Shown: piece by piece, positions 33,831 through 46,600 of the stretch
Position numbering within the stretch: the first letter of the stretch is position 1
Layout of the letters: the number at the start of each line of letters is the position of its first letter
Assembly: GCA_947652605.1 (NCBI GenBank)
Contig: OX393581.1
Span: forward strand, 32,482,788-32,546,787
Source of the DNA: Elmis aenea
Taxonomy: Eukaryota; Arthropoda; Insecta; Coleoptera; Elmidae
Length of the DNA stretch: 64,000 nucleotides
Direction of reading: 5' to 3'
Position numbers and translations under genes: made by a program
Notes under the pieces: generated by a model
Database searches by the model: none
What the model was told of the DNA's origin: nothing
What the model saw: only the letters and a program-made list of their open reading frames with translations

Positions 33831-35030
33831 CTCAGACTTCTTCATTATTTTTAAATAACCCCACATAGCTACGTTGATTTTCTTTTCCAGATTGTTCACT
33901 TTCTTTAAGACACTAGTAACTGGTAGGATTTTGATTATTAACCCTGCTTATTTAGAAAAAAAAATTTGTAATACACGACCCCCGTTTATTTGTATTTTGC
34001 AGCTAAGTGCGAAGTACAATTTTAGCCCGCCTCATAGCGCTACTGCTGGTAGCTGTGTGTAGGTTTCTTTATCGATTTTACCTGTGTTACAGGTGTCTGT
34101 TCAACGTCGTGTTTCTATTGGACGATACCTGTTTTGTTACTGTTATCTTACTCGCTCTTTCTGAATGTTATTTTGAATGTGGGCGACCTTGTTGGTCAAC
34201 CGGTTTAATATTACGACAAAAAGCCTGATCTGCTTTCTTGTCCATTCTAGTTTTGTTTTATTTTTTCCCGTATTTTCTAAGTCGACCTTCACAGTTACGT
34301 GGTTTTTATACTTAGATACGCTAATTTCTCGTGAGATAAACAGTAATCATTTGTTTAATTGTTGTTGCATGATACTACAAATTGAAACAGAATCGCAATT
34401 GTTTTTTATTGCAAAATTATTATTGAGTATTTGATTTCCTGTTATACAAAAATTTGAACAGCTAGTTAATCCAAATAATGGGAAATGGGACAAGAATTTA
34501 AGGCTGATCGTGATTTAAAAAAAAATAATAATGCCAAAGCAATTAACCTATGTATCTCAAACGATGTAATTACAGGTACAATCAACTTTAATATTTTAGT
34601 CACTCGTGACAGTTTTATAACACGATAGTGCACCAACATCACCTTTCAACGAAATTAAAAAGTTTTATTATTTTAAAATCCTCTATGTTGCTGGAAAACT
34701 CCTTTTTTTTTACTTTGCAGTTACTTGACAGAAAATTTTGCTGTCTAATTCTAATCCAACGTACAGCATAAATTTTGTTTGTCTTGTCATTACAATCGTC
34801 TTCGATTTGCTGTCCAAATTGTCTAGTATAAAGTATACGGTTTGTTTCAGCAATCTGTTGATCGATCAGACGTAGTATCGATATGACGTTCCAGTAGTCT
34901 CTGATAATAGTACATGGACGAATGCAAGAACTGTCGCTGGATTTTTACAATCATGCGCTATTTAAAAGTAACGTGGTCGTTAGTAGTTAAGCACCGTTCT
35001 CTTGACCCCTTGTTAGAACTGCTTTCCTAA

Positions 35031-35498
35031 AAGTCCGTTTGCATGAAAGTTGAACCTGGGATTAACCGAGCTCGGTGGCTGGTTGTGTTATCAACCTAAC
35101 TTGCAATTGGGAGGTCGTGGGTTCGGATCCCAGGGCCGACTGTCATTGTAGAGGTTCAGGTGGTTTTCTCTACAGTTAAGGCAAATGCTGTGGCAGTACT
35201 TCCACCTATCCTTGCCCATCCTCGACTATCTACATTCTTACCCACTATCCTTGTACCTCTAACGACTGAAGAGGGAGTCAAGCTCCCTAGGGCAGTCGGC
35301 CGCGCTAGCGGAACACATGTGTGAACCCCAGGATTAAACCACGTTAATCCTAGAACTAGGTAAAATCGCTGCATAGTTGGCGCTAATATTGCTTAGTTTT
35401 AGGGATTAGCTTGTATTTAAACACCAGTAACTAGTTCTAGGGTTAACGTGGTTTGATTCCGGGGCTAATCCCAGGTTTGGCTTTTATGCAATCGGCCC
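35031..35498. mobile_element. piggyBac-type MITE carrying a SINE
   Basis: Relative of 3799-3964: it shares GTTGAACCTGGGATTAACC, AAACCACGTTAA and CTAGAACTAGG, and ends TGCAATCGGCCC before TTAA at 35499-35502. The left TTAA has decayed (CTAA at 35027-35030). The inner copy of the CCACGTTAA block also recurs inverted near 35440. It is interrupted at about 35068 by a SINE. Confidence 0.65.
35068..35322 (+). repeat. tRNA-like SINE
   Basis: The insert begins GAGCTCGGTGGCTGGTTGTG, with a box A-like TGGCTGGTTGT, followed by a box B-like GGTTCGGATCC at about 35120-35130, the internal RNA polymerase III promoter layout of tRNA-derived SINEs. The interior holds CCTATCCTTGCCCATCC. Borders are judged against the uninterrupted MITE copy; a target duplication is not resolved. 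Confidence 0.6.
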
Positions 35499-36100
35499 TT
35501 AATATAGGTATCAGTTCATGAATTAGCACTGCTCGAACAAGCCTATTATTATTTTTCAGGCACTTGTGTATTTGTTTTTCTTGCCAGGGCCATGGAGACG
35601 TGAAATGAAGCTCGCACTAGTAATAAAAGTAGGATCTTTGTATGTTTTTTTTTACCCAGAAGCACTCCAAGTAAAAATTGAGGCAAAAAATTACTGGTCG
35701 TCATCTAGAGCAGAAATAGTCTCCGACATTAAACAGTCACTTTCCTAATTAAGTTATTCTTTCATTTAACTGATACTGACTCTATTTCTTTTTCAAAAAT
35801 AATAAAAATTCGTTTGTATAGTTTCCATGCTCTCTCTTGCTTTTTATTTCATTTCCATCATTCTGTTTGATTCGTATAATTAGCTATAAACTTTTGATAA
35901 TGATTATTACGGCGACATTTTGAAAGCATTTACTCATTTTGATATTTAAGAGGTACCTGTTTTTATAAGTTTTTAGAACGGGTCTAAAAAAATTGTTATC
36001 AAAATTTATTCAATTGTGCTGGCTTTAGCACAAAAGACCTTATAGCGTGTAGTGAGGAGTGTGCATTTAAAGTGAAATAACGAAATGAAATGTAACAAAT

Positions 36101-36106
36101 TTTATT
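36101..36106 (-). terminator. Candidate poly(A) signal of Ets98B
   Basis: AATAAA on the - strand, 1.2 kb after the Ets98B stop codon. The hexamer is common in such AT-rich DNA, and other copies lie closer to the stop, so the choice is uncertain. Confidence 0.25.
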
Positions 36107-37318
36107 TTGTATAAATTATACAACACATAAAACACAAAATATGAGTACTACATACAAATATGTTACAATAAATAAATAAAACACTGAATCATTTATAAAA
36201 GGCACTTTTTTAATTTTTAGGTAATAAATATTATCTATTCTGTTTAATATTATGAGTATCTGCAATATTATTAGACAATAACACTAGTTGTATTTACGGA
36301 CTATTTCTATACCCTTGCAACATATACTAATAATATAAAAATCTCTACGATATGGTATTGCTGGTTAGTATTAAAAATACGAGTTTATTTTATTATTAGC
36401 CTAATTAAACTCATGTTAAAGCTCTAAATACCTTAAAAAACGTTAATTTAAATTTAAATCCATTGGTAGTTGTTATATATTCTATTCTCATTTATAATAA
36501 ACTCTCGTTTATCCGGCGCGTGAGAACATTATGGTGTGTTGTAAGAGCACAAGCACCTCTTGTAGAAAGAAAAAATATATACAGCACTCTTCAAAAGCAG
36601 TAAAACAGACTTGTTTTCTTATGTACTTGAGTAGCAATATGGTGGCAGAGTCAAGAACTTTTTATAGTGACAAAAAAATTCGGTTGCAGTCAAAGCTTTA
36701 ATGTGCCGGATAAATGAGTGTTTATTGTATAATATAAATTCTTAGTATTAAAAATAATCATACAGATATATTTATCAATATTGTTCATAGAACTTACTTG
36801 TATAATATATCATAGATATATGGGACCAAAATCACCGAGTTTACGAACTTTCAAAAGCAAATATAAACCAATTGTTTAAACAAACCTTAAAGAAAATTCG
36901 AGCTACAAAAGTTTCGGTAAAACTCGAGCTACAGAATTGACTTTAAATGCTTTCTTCTGGTCTATTTTCCTTCCGAAATACTCCCTACCGGCAAATATTT
37001 TCTTAAAGTTATTATTTCATTTCAACAGCTTCATTTATGGAAATTACCTTCCGCTGTTTTCTTAATGCTATATCTACACGCCTAACTGGCTGTATGACGA
37101 TAAAAACAATCGCAGTAATACCCTACGATGTTGTATCGGATAAATTAATTTTACATTTTGATAACTTCAAAATGTAAAAACAAAAAAATTATTCCCCCAC
37201 CATTCCCAACCTATTTCACCCGAATTTTGTACAATATATAAAATAAATTACTTAATGTTATTTATATGCAATATATACAGTCTTTAACTGCATGTACGCA
37301 GAAAGAACAATTAAAAAA

Positions 37319-37665
37319 TTATAGATTGTACGGGTGGCAGAATTGGTACACCAACCTCTGTGACCTTTCTGTCTTTTTCATTATACCTTTCTTATAATAT
37401 TGCCTTATGGATCTACTTAGTTTGTCGTAATTCATTGCCGGGCGATTTTTTCTTTTACCCCAGAGCCTGGCTACTTTAACGGAGTCTTCTATTTTAAAAA
37501 CGCCTTTGGTGCGATCTATCCACCGAATACATGAACCATGTGTTTGGGGAGATGCCAAAAGTTCTTTTAGAAACTGCCACAAATGGATGTGGGAACCACC
37601 AGTACCTCTAGACGTCGTTGGTTTACAAATGTCTGCTTCTACAGGAGCTTCTTCTTCTTCTTCTG
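37319..37665 (-). CDS. Ets98B: Ets98B terminal exon: ETS DNA-binding domain
   Basis: The acceptor follows a run of T and reads GCAGCAG, so the exon may start at 37665 or three bases later at 37662; both keep the frame. It encodes AEEEEEAPVEADICK, a short Ser/Thr/Gly linker, the complete ETS winged-helix domain and the stop TAA (37321-37319). Confidence 0.93.
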
Positions 37666-40600
37666 CTGCAAAAAAAAAAAAGATTTTCATTAACACCTAA
37701 TACAATTACTCATAGTTTAAATAGTGTCAGTATGTGTGTTTTTTTTTTTAATAAAAATTCAAAGGAACTCGTTCTGACGTTGCTAAGTTGTTAAATATTA
37801 ATATATTTCTAGGGTCCTGTTTTTGCCAATATTTTCGAAAAAGCTTCAAAAACTCAAAAATGTTTAATTTTAGTTACATAAAACCTTTTACATTAAAAAA
37901 AAATTAAAAAACAATTTAATTTAAAATCAGACGTATTTAGTTATCTTTTTGTGACAAAAGCAAACACAAATTTAAAATTTGCAGTAAGTGGACTCCTTCC
38001 TATTTGAGAATCAATTAATTGTTGCAAAACAAACATTTATTTATGTTAGTCAGCATCTCAGAAGATAGTATTTTTATAAACATACATAGTAATTTGTTCT
38101 CGCTTGCACATAAACCTACTTTTGAAGGACAACCGCTTTATTATTACTTTGTATATTCCTTTATTGTATTCATAATGCATTGTTGTTAACCAGTTCGTTA
38201 CTAAACGAACTTTTATTATTTTGTTGCCGCTTTAATAGCTCGGCTGAGCCACAATTTCACTTTGTCAATGCTTATGAAAAAGAATAAAATAATAATGAGC
38301 GATTATAGTGTGCGTCATGTTTAAAAATATGTTCCTATTTTGTGTATTATAATTCTATAAAAGCCTCCATTTGCTTTACTTGATTTCTCTATATGGCAGA
38401 TTGGCATCGAGGAATGTATAGCAATTCGTGAAGAGTTGTGATAATAAATTTTTATTGCTTAGATAATTACTAAGAATTAAACGAATTAGGTCGCTCTTAG
38501 GTTTTTAATGATTACTTTGTATATTGTTTTATTTAAACCTAGAAGTAATAAATTGATGCGAATTAGAAACCGAAACTAAGAAGTTGGTTGATAATAATAG
38601 CATTTAAGCAATAAAGTTAATAATTGAGCACTTCTATTAAAAACCAAAAGGAAAAATAGCTCATTATCCTTCCAGGATTAAATATTTATATAAAGCAGTA
38701 AATTGCACATTTTATATCTTCTATATAGGGTAAAACGTGGTAATACGCCCCAGCCGGAAAAACGCCCCACCTATGTAGTTTAGTTGTTTAATCATCGATG
38801 ACACTACTAGTATCACATAATGGTAGTGTTAGTTAAGGAGTTTAGTATACCTCCACCACCTCACTAGTTTCCCGCTGAAAATCGAAAAAATTCGCAATTC
38901 ACGGCAAGTGGACGTTGTATTATTTCTGTCTCAATTATTGAAAAAACAATTTCGCATGAAGTGTATTAGTATCGTTCAAATTTCGACATAAATTCGGAAA
39001 GCTTGTTTCATAACCTCTAAAATGACATTACGCATTTATTTATTAATGCCTCAATGGTCTTGGTACACCAGTGGGGCGTTTTTCACCACTGTTTGGGAAT
39101 TACGCCCCAGATCTAAAAGTGTAAAATGCCCCTTTTGCTTTAAGATCACTTTTTCTCAATTTCGGACGCCAATGAGGCAAACAGGTCTACTGCTTTTTCC
39201 AAACGTGACGAAGTGCCCATCGATAGGAATAAAAATCGTGGAGAACAACAATCATCCCCAACTACTGTGCCATTAGATGAACCTGGGCCATCAGGACTGC
39301 AAAGAACCCCACCAAAAAGGCCACAGCCATCTGCAACTACTTTTAGCAAAAAATCCTCTGAAGAAGAAACCCCTTCAAAATTTCTTGCACAAACAAATCC
39401 GATTCCAGTCATTCCACCAATTCTTATTAAAAGAAAACAGGCCGCTACGCTGTTGACAGCTCCAGAAAACCGATGCAAACGTAAAATTTTATGTGGGAAA
39501 AAGCAAAACATCAGTGCGAAAAGAGAAGGGAAGAAAACTAAAGTTGCTAATGTAACCCGCGCACCAAAAAAAGATGAAAAGTATTAAACGTTTTGAATCA
39601 ACGTCATCTGAGAGTTCAGAGGAACTCGTATTGAGTTCTTCTGAGGAAGTTTCAGATAAATCTGAAGAGATTTTCGTCAAATGCGGTGATTACTACTACT
39701 CCACGAAATCGAAAGTAGACTGGATACAGTGCACAGCGTGTTCTCGATGGCTTCACGAAACGTGTACAACGTATGAAGATTTATGTTACTTGTGTGGTGC
39801 AAAAAATTAAGTTCTTAATAAAAATATGTAGTAATAATCGTGTGGGGCGTTTTCCACAGCAGAGTGGGTAATACGCCTCAAAGGAAAGGGTTCCAAATTG
39901 TTTTTTTATTGTTTTCCTGCGTTTACTTTTCACAAACTTTTTATATTTACGTAATGTACACTCATTATACTAATTAGAAATGTATTTTTTGTTTAGAATA
40001 AAGCTATCATTTTGCAGTAACGATTTTTTTTTAAAAAGTGGGGCGTATTTCACCGTTTTACCCTACATATATAAAAGAGCTTGTTTGTTCGCTATAGAAT
40101 CCTAGCTCCGTTGACCAATCGGGACCAAATTTGGCACAGTTACTATTTAGGACCCAACGGATCAAACGTCGTATAAAGGACGGCCGGGAACAGCCGGGAA
40201 CGGCCGGAAACGTCCGCCGAGCGCGAGCGCGAGTAGTCTGTGATTGTTAATCTGGAATAGCAGCCGGGCGCGAGCGCGGAGCGCGAGTAGTCTGTGATTG
40301 ATAAAAGAGAATTGTTATCACCCGTGCAACGCCGGGTAAATCGCCTAGTTTACTATATAAAAGAGTATTTTTTAAGATTTTCTCAGTATGAATGTTTAGC
40401 AAAAGTAGATTGGTTATAAAATTAGATTAAATTGTTAACGTTACTGACAGAGATTATTGTTCTATGAATTTTTATTTTCTGCACATTTTGATATACATTT
40501 TTCACAATTTTTTCTTTAGATTTTATTTTTATCAAAAAGAAAAAATTAAAGTATTTTTTTTAAAACAAGCTTATATTAAAATGTACGCATAAGAAGAAAA

Positions 40601-43600
40601 TAAATTTTCGTAAAAGCTTATCGCGAGAAGTTCATAGGTATTTAAGGTAATTAATTCATAAATTATTATTAAAGTACCTACCTATGAAGTAAAAATTTTT
40701 AAAACATAAATGTTCATGAAACGTGATGAAGAATTATATTAAAATTTAAGTTATTAGGTATATTTTCTGATATATGAAACTGTTTAAGAATCATTATAAA
40801 ATAGCAGTTGCCCGCAACTCCGCCCGCGTACGTTTTTATTTTCTTTGCAAGTTTTTATTTTGTAAAAAAAAGTGATGAATTTGCAAAAAATCAATATCAG
40901 GTAAGCAGGGGGTCTACCCAAAACCGAAAAACATGGCAAGTGGTCTACGACACAAAAAAGTTTGGGAACCTCTGCTCTATAAGGACAAACATTATCCGCC
41001 ATTGGAGACGCCATCTTGAATTCTAATTGTAGAAAAGGGTTAGTGTATTGTCACGGAGACCATGTATGCATGCAAAATTTCAAGTCAATCAGATATGTAC
41101 ATAATATAGAAGTGGATTAAAATTGAGTTGCAAGATTTTACCTAAACAAGCAAACAAACATGTGAAGTTGAATAAAAGCTTGTAAAATTAAAAACTGGTA
41201 TACAATTTTATTCAGTTACTGAAAATCTTCTAATTTTTATAAAACACTGATGCCTCTTGTTAAACAGAACTGTAACGTCAGTCAGTAAGGTGGCAAAACT
41301 TCCAGTAAAAATATATTCGAACTTCTGCAAATAGAATTTTAGTTTTAAGTTTTGATGAATGATAATTTAACAGTTGTTGACAATCTTGATAATAACAGTT
41401 ACACTGATCATAATTACTTGGTTTTATTAAGTCTTCGTTATTACCTTGTTTAAATCACAAACATATGAAATAGGTTCGTTGTGATGAGAATTTGAAGAAT
41501 GATATCGGTTGCGTGAGATTCCAGTTGATCATCGGTTCGTGAGAACGGATGGAAATCAACTTGGCTAACGGGAATTCAACTTTCGCCTCTTTTTTTGGTA
41601 ACTAGAGTATTTTTCAAACTCTGTATAGTGCTCTTAAGATCATTGGCTTAAGTAATGAGAAGCCAGGAGGTTAAATTCTGATGTAATACCGTATTTATTT
41701 TTGGAAAGAATAAAATAATCACAATGTAGTTGTGTTTTTAAATAAATTTGCATATTATTAAACACGAAGGTTCAAAAACAAAAAGCATGTTATCAAATTT
41801 ATCATAAAACCATAAACAGAACTATTAAAACACAGCGGTAAAATGTTTATTGGCCATCTTCACCATACGATAAACCAAAATCCTTTTATATCTCACTATG
41901 TTGATTGTATGGGTCAATTTACTGCCAAAACAGCGATTGCAATTAAAATGATTCAACATTCGCCTACAGCCCTAACCCTGTTTAACATATTACCGTAGGA
42001 TTAAGGACACTAATGGACTGGCTGGTAGTCAACATATTCGTAGAATTACTTCAACAGTAGGAGATAAACAAGGTTAAAAGGCGATGATGAATAATGGTCT
42101 TGCTGTTATCAAAATGAAAATAAAATATTACTTTGATACTAATAAGAATACCGATAATATTATAAAGTTATGTATTTTTTTTAGGCAAAAACAATTTGAT
42201 CACTGAATTTGTATATTTACGTTAATTTAATTTCTTTCTTTTTTTCTAACAGGGGCCAACCCCTACTTACAAGAAAATAGTATATATACTGCTAATAACA
42301 GCGTTTTCCAAACTGTGTACCGGAGTGCACTGAGGCGTATGTTTTGTTGAACTTATAAGGGCACCGCGAATATATTACTTTTTTTTTTTAACCGATAAGC
42401 GCCATCTATCAAATCTCGCGCGAATTGCTAGTTCAAGCTACTTTACAGTTTCAAATGTACTGCATGTGTCATTAAAACCGAAATTAATTTATTTAAATCT
42501 TAATAAACGGAACTATTGGGTATTAATTTTGCCCAAGGAGTACCACTAAAAATCTACTGATAACTAAAGGCGCTGTGAACCGGGAAAGTTTGGGAACCTC
42601 TGGATTTGGGTTATAATTTTCGCTTCAAATTTTTGTAATGAACAGAACTTGTTAAATAGCAAAATATTAATACGTTTGTAATGTTCTTTCGGTTAAATTT
42701 ATTATTAATATTATTTATGGTATTTTAAACAACCAATATTGTTCTATCCGGGTCTCTTTCATTCTTTTTATTAAGAAAAAAACTTTTTAAGTAGGGAAAC
42801 CGCGCGAAGCTTCACAGGATTTACTTAAGTTTTAGATATTAATGAATATATGTTAATAGGACTATAAAATAGGGAATTAATTTCAATGCCAAACAAAAAC
42901 ACATTGGCATAATATACGTTCGAAAATTTAATTATTTTGTGTAACTATGGAAGAATGCAGTTTTTCTTGTTTCGGTTGTTTTTTTAATATTTGGTATTGT
43001 AATATATGAAAAATTATATCCTCTTTCTGATACATGTTTTAGAATTGCTAACCTACACCAACCAGATATTCTGGCTTTCACATTTTTGACCCAATGAGTT
43101 AATCTTGTCCAAACGTACTCACCGTCAGAGCCGTCTCCACTTGAAGCGTTGCTGGAGGTGCTTTCCGGTAGCCATTGCATTCCCAGGTCTTCTTCTGAAT
43201 ACGCAGCTTTCCATATTTCCAACTGGGCATGCAATATGCCGCCTCCCTGTAATAAAGATACACAAAATTAAATATTAAGTCTAGCTTGAGTAAATATTTT
43301 TTTTTTAAATCTTAAAATGCTTCTCGATAATATTGTATCACTATATCATTTTGATCAATGATAATGCTACTCACTTATGTAAAACTTTTCCCTTTAAAAT
43401 TCCTTTTCCTAGCTTTTTGTTTTTTTCCAATTTTAAAATATCGCAATACGATTGACCTTGTGACTAATTGCAGGTATTTTTTTTTTGATTTTTCGTTAAT
43501 TTTTGAAAGACAAAATAATTTTAAGTTTTTAAATTTTGTATAGACTTGGGTTACATAACCATAAAATATTACCCATTTCATTGATACAAAAATCATTTTT

Positions 43601-46600
43601 ACATTTTGAAAAATGTTTAAAAAAATATTATATAAGGTCTAAAGTTAAATTAAGTTATCTGTAATTTTGTCAGAGCCCCGTTGGGTTATTGTTTTGAGAT
43701 AAATACGCCCGTTCTATCAGAATTTTAATATCCATTTCCCTTTTGGCCCTACAGACAAAAAATCAAATTTCATCGTTTTTGAAAATTTACTATAAATTCT
43801 TTATTTATAAAAATAGCGCTAAGTCTTATGCAGGTTTTCTATTATAATGCTGAGTTTAAAAAACAAAGTTTTCATTTTTTTACGATCTTGACTTTTGAGA
43901 TATGAAGAAAACTTATATTTTTTTAAATGGAAACTTCAGTAGGCCATGATTATATGTATGTAACTTTTTCAAATAGGTTTTGCAAAAAATAACCAAGATA
44001 TGGCTAATTATGTGATTTTTTTTTATCACAGTAAACTAGAAGAAAAATATTAAAACCAACAATAATTTTGCTAATTAATACATAACTGTTCAATGTATTA
44101 AAAATTTTAAGAATAGTGTTTGCTTCATTGTGAGAAAAAGTAAATAAGGCGCTTTAATTTTTCAGTGATTATATTTAAGATTATCGCGTGTTTAATTTTT
44201 ATTTGACGCTTGATTTTTTTAATGTATTATTCATAATCCTGATATTACGACAAAATCTCTCGAATGCCACGGGCAATGTCGTAGAACGTCCTTTGCACAA
44301 TTCAGTAATTTTCTGTGCAAGGTGAGAGGTAGGCGGACAGTGGAAGTCATCATTATTCACCTCCCAGGAGAAAGTCTTTCAAAGTGACCCACTTGCCAAA
44401 GAAAAACAACATGGAATTTGTTTTTAACAGGTAGGTAGCAAGTGCACTTCTATGTTACACGGTGAGTCGTAAGTGGTACAAACGGTATATGGGTGCTAAT
44501 TTGCTTTTGGAACATTGAAAAGTATTCGGTCGCGTTACTTAAAACAATTTGAAAGCAGCTTTAACTGTCACTTTAGGTTGTTCTGTAATGTTAAAGTGTT
44601 CTAAATGTATGACTTGCGTCATTAGAAAAAGTCATCACGAAATATAACAATTGTCTTTTACTTTTATGTAACAAATTACTACCTTAATTCTTTTACAATC
44701 ATATATGACTTAGTCACTATCGCCATGCAATGAATACTGACCGAACATAAGCTACAATATTTATCACTCACAAAAATTAAATTTATTTCGGGTTAATACT
44801 TATAAAAGTCATATTATGCCGATTGCTGTATACACCGGGTGATCCAGTTTAACTGTTGCACCCCTTCAACTTTGTTATTTTAAGAGGAACCCTCATAAAC
44901 TGTATATTTTTGTAAACCACAGGAAATTTCTATAAAATGATGTTAAAATATTTTTTTTTATAACGAATTATACCTGGCCGGCGATAGTCAACTTTTATGT
45001 CTAAATTATACAGTATACTTTTTTATTTATTCTGATGGAGAATCAGGTTCTAAATCTGTTCATGCAATGAAAAATAAACATGCACAGAAAATGTTTTTAA
45101 AAAATGAATTTCACTTTTTTTTATTTACTATTTTTCACAAAATCGTAGCAATCTATGTATTTGTAATAGGTCATTGAAAATGAAGAAAAAAACATACGAA
45201 AAACCTACATGTCTTCATAACAAAATCATAAATCACAAGTGCTTTTCATACGTTAATGTAAATTATAAATCTTTAACTTGTAAAATGCGTACTAATACTC
45301 GAAATTTAAGAGTCATCGCTGATCTAAGAAGAACGTCAATTAAAAATCAATTAATAATTAATTAACAGGTATGAATAGATCCGTCGACTTTCGCCACCTC
45401 ATGTATTTATTAATCTTTACAATGTATCCCCACTTCTTAAAAAAATGTGGAAAATGATTAGAATTCTTTTAGTCAAAAATAAAAATAATACAACTTTATC
45501 AACAAAATATATTAAATGAAAGCCAAATATTGTGAAGTACATCATTGGAAAAATGTTGTTTGGTGCATTATTATTTGGTTTGGTAGCAGTATTTATTCAA
45601 GTTAAGTAAATATGTCGAAATGCTTTTTAGTGACCACCAAAACTTTTTTTAAACTGCTTGCTGTAGTTTGCTGCCAATGACTTGGCCAGAATTTTATTAG
45701 GAGGGGTCCGAACATTTTTGTAAGTGTATGTGGGTATATAAAAAGTGTAGAAAAACTGCATGATTTCGATTATACACAATAACTTTGCAAGAAACTACGA
45801 TTTGCGCGCGATTGGAATTAAAGCTGTCGAAAGCACCAAGAAAAAGTATTTCAAATACCAAATACTTCCTCAAATATTTGCACTTACGTTGTAAAAGTAC
45901 TTCTAATAACAAATACTGTCGAAAAATATTTGCAAATATGTACATAAAATAATTGATAAAGTTGAAAAAACTGCAAATACCTACTTAAGATTATTTTAAA
46001 TACTTGTAAGGAAATTGTCTAATTTTTTCTTAAAATTACTTAGTTCAAAAAATGAAAAAATCAGTCAAATAGATAATCAAAATTTTCTATTTTAATTTAT
46101 CGTGAATAAAATTATTATAATATTTTTAAATATCTATCAATTTCGGGGACGGGTCCGGACCCCCTTGGCTACGTCACTGACTATGTTAAAAAATCTTTTG
46201 TAGTAATAAACATTGTAGTAGGTAATGATAGGAGACTAATCACATCAAAGAGTAATACGTACTAACGTACAACGACCAAAAACAAATAAAATAAGCAAAA
46301 AATGGAGTAGAAAACAGCATGTTTTGATTTGTGTCGGTAAGTTTTCAAAGAAATTTGTTTTGAATCATTTTATTTATACTATCTACTACCACAATGTCAA
46401 AAGTGAGGTTATTAGTTTTAGAAAGGCGCTTTGTATGTCCTTAGGCCTGATTCATTAAAAAAATTTATTTACCATAAAAAGGGCTACACGCCACAATATA
46501 GTAGTTAGTAGTTACTGACATAAAACAATGAATATTGCAAAACCACAGTTAACTACACTATTTAAACTATAAATATATATTATTCATTTATTCGTAAAAG

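Larger units (their letters stand above)
33831..36080. other. Intergenic region between TMEM237 and Ets98B
   Basis: It should contain the TMEM237 promoter at its left end. A MITE with SINE insertion occupies 35031-35498. The small open frames are not supported by any motif. Confidence 0.5.
37666..43122 (-). other. Ets98B intron between linker and ETS exons (5.5 kb)
   Basis: It contains a pogo element (38728-40063), an inverted copy of the CTAGGCGATTTACCCGG repeat (40067-40348) and hAT-like ends near 40802-40970 and 42308-42601. No additional gene. Confidence 0.7.

Noticed and set aside
35068..35140. Possible genuine tRNA gene
   Set aside because: Box A- and B-like motifs are present but I cannot fold a full cloverleaf with anticodon arm, and the sequence continues as a 255-base SINE.
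35156..35374. 72-codon - strand frame
   Set aside because: Covers the SINE and its border; no protein similarity.
39146..39511. 121-codon - strand frame
   Set aside because: Shadow of the pogo transposase remnant on the + strand.
43015..43122. Read-through extension of the Ets98B linker exon
   Set aside because: A strong GTGAGT donor at 43122 in the right phase for the ETS exon makes the extension intronic.
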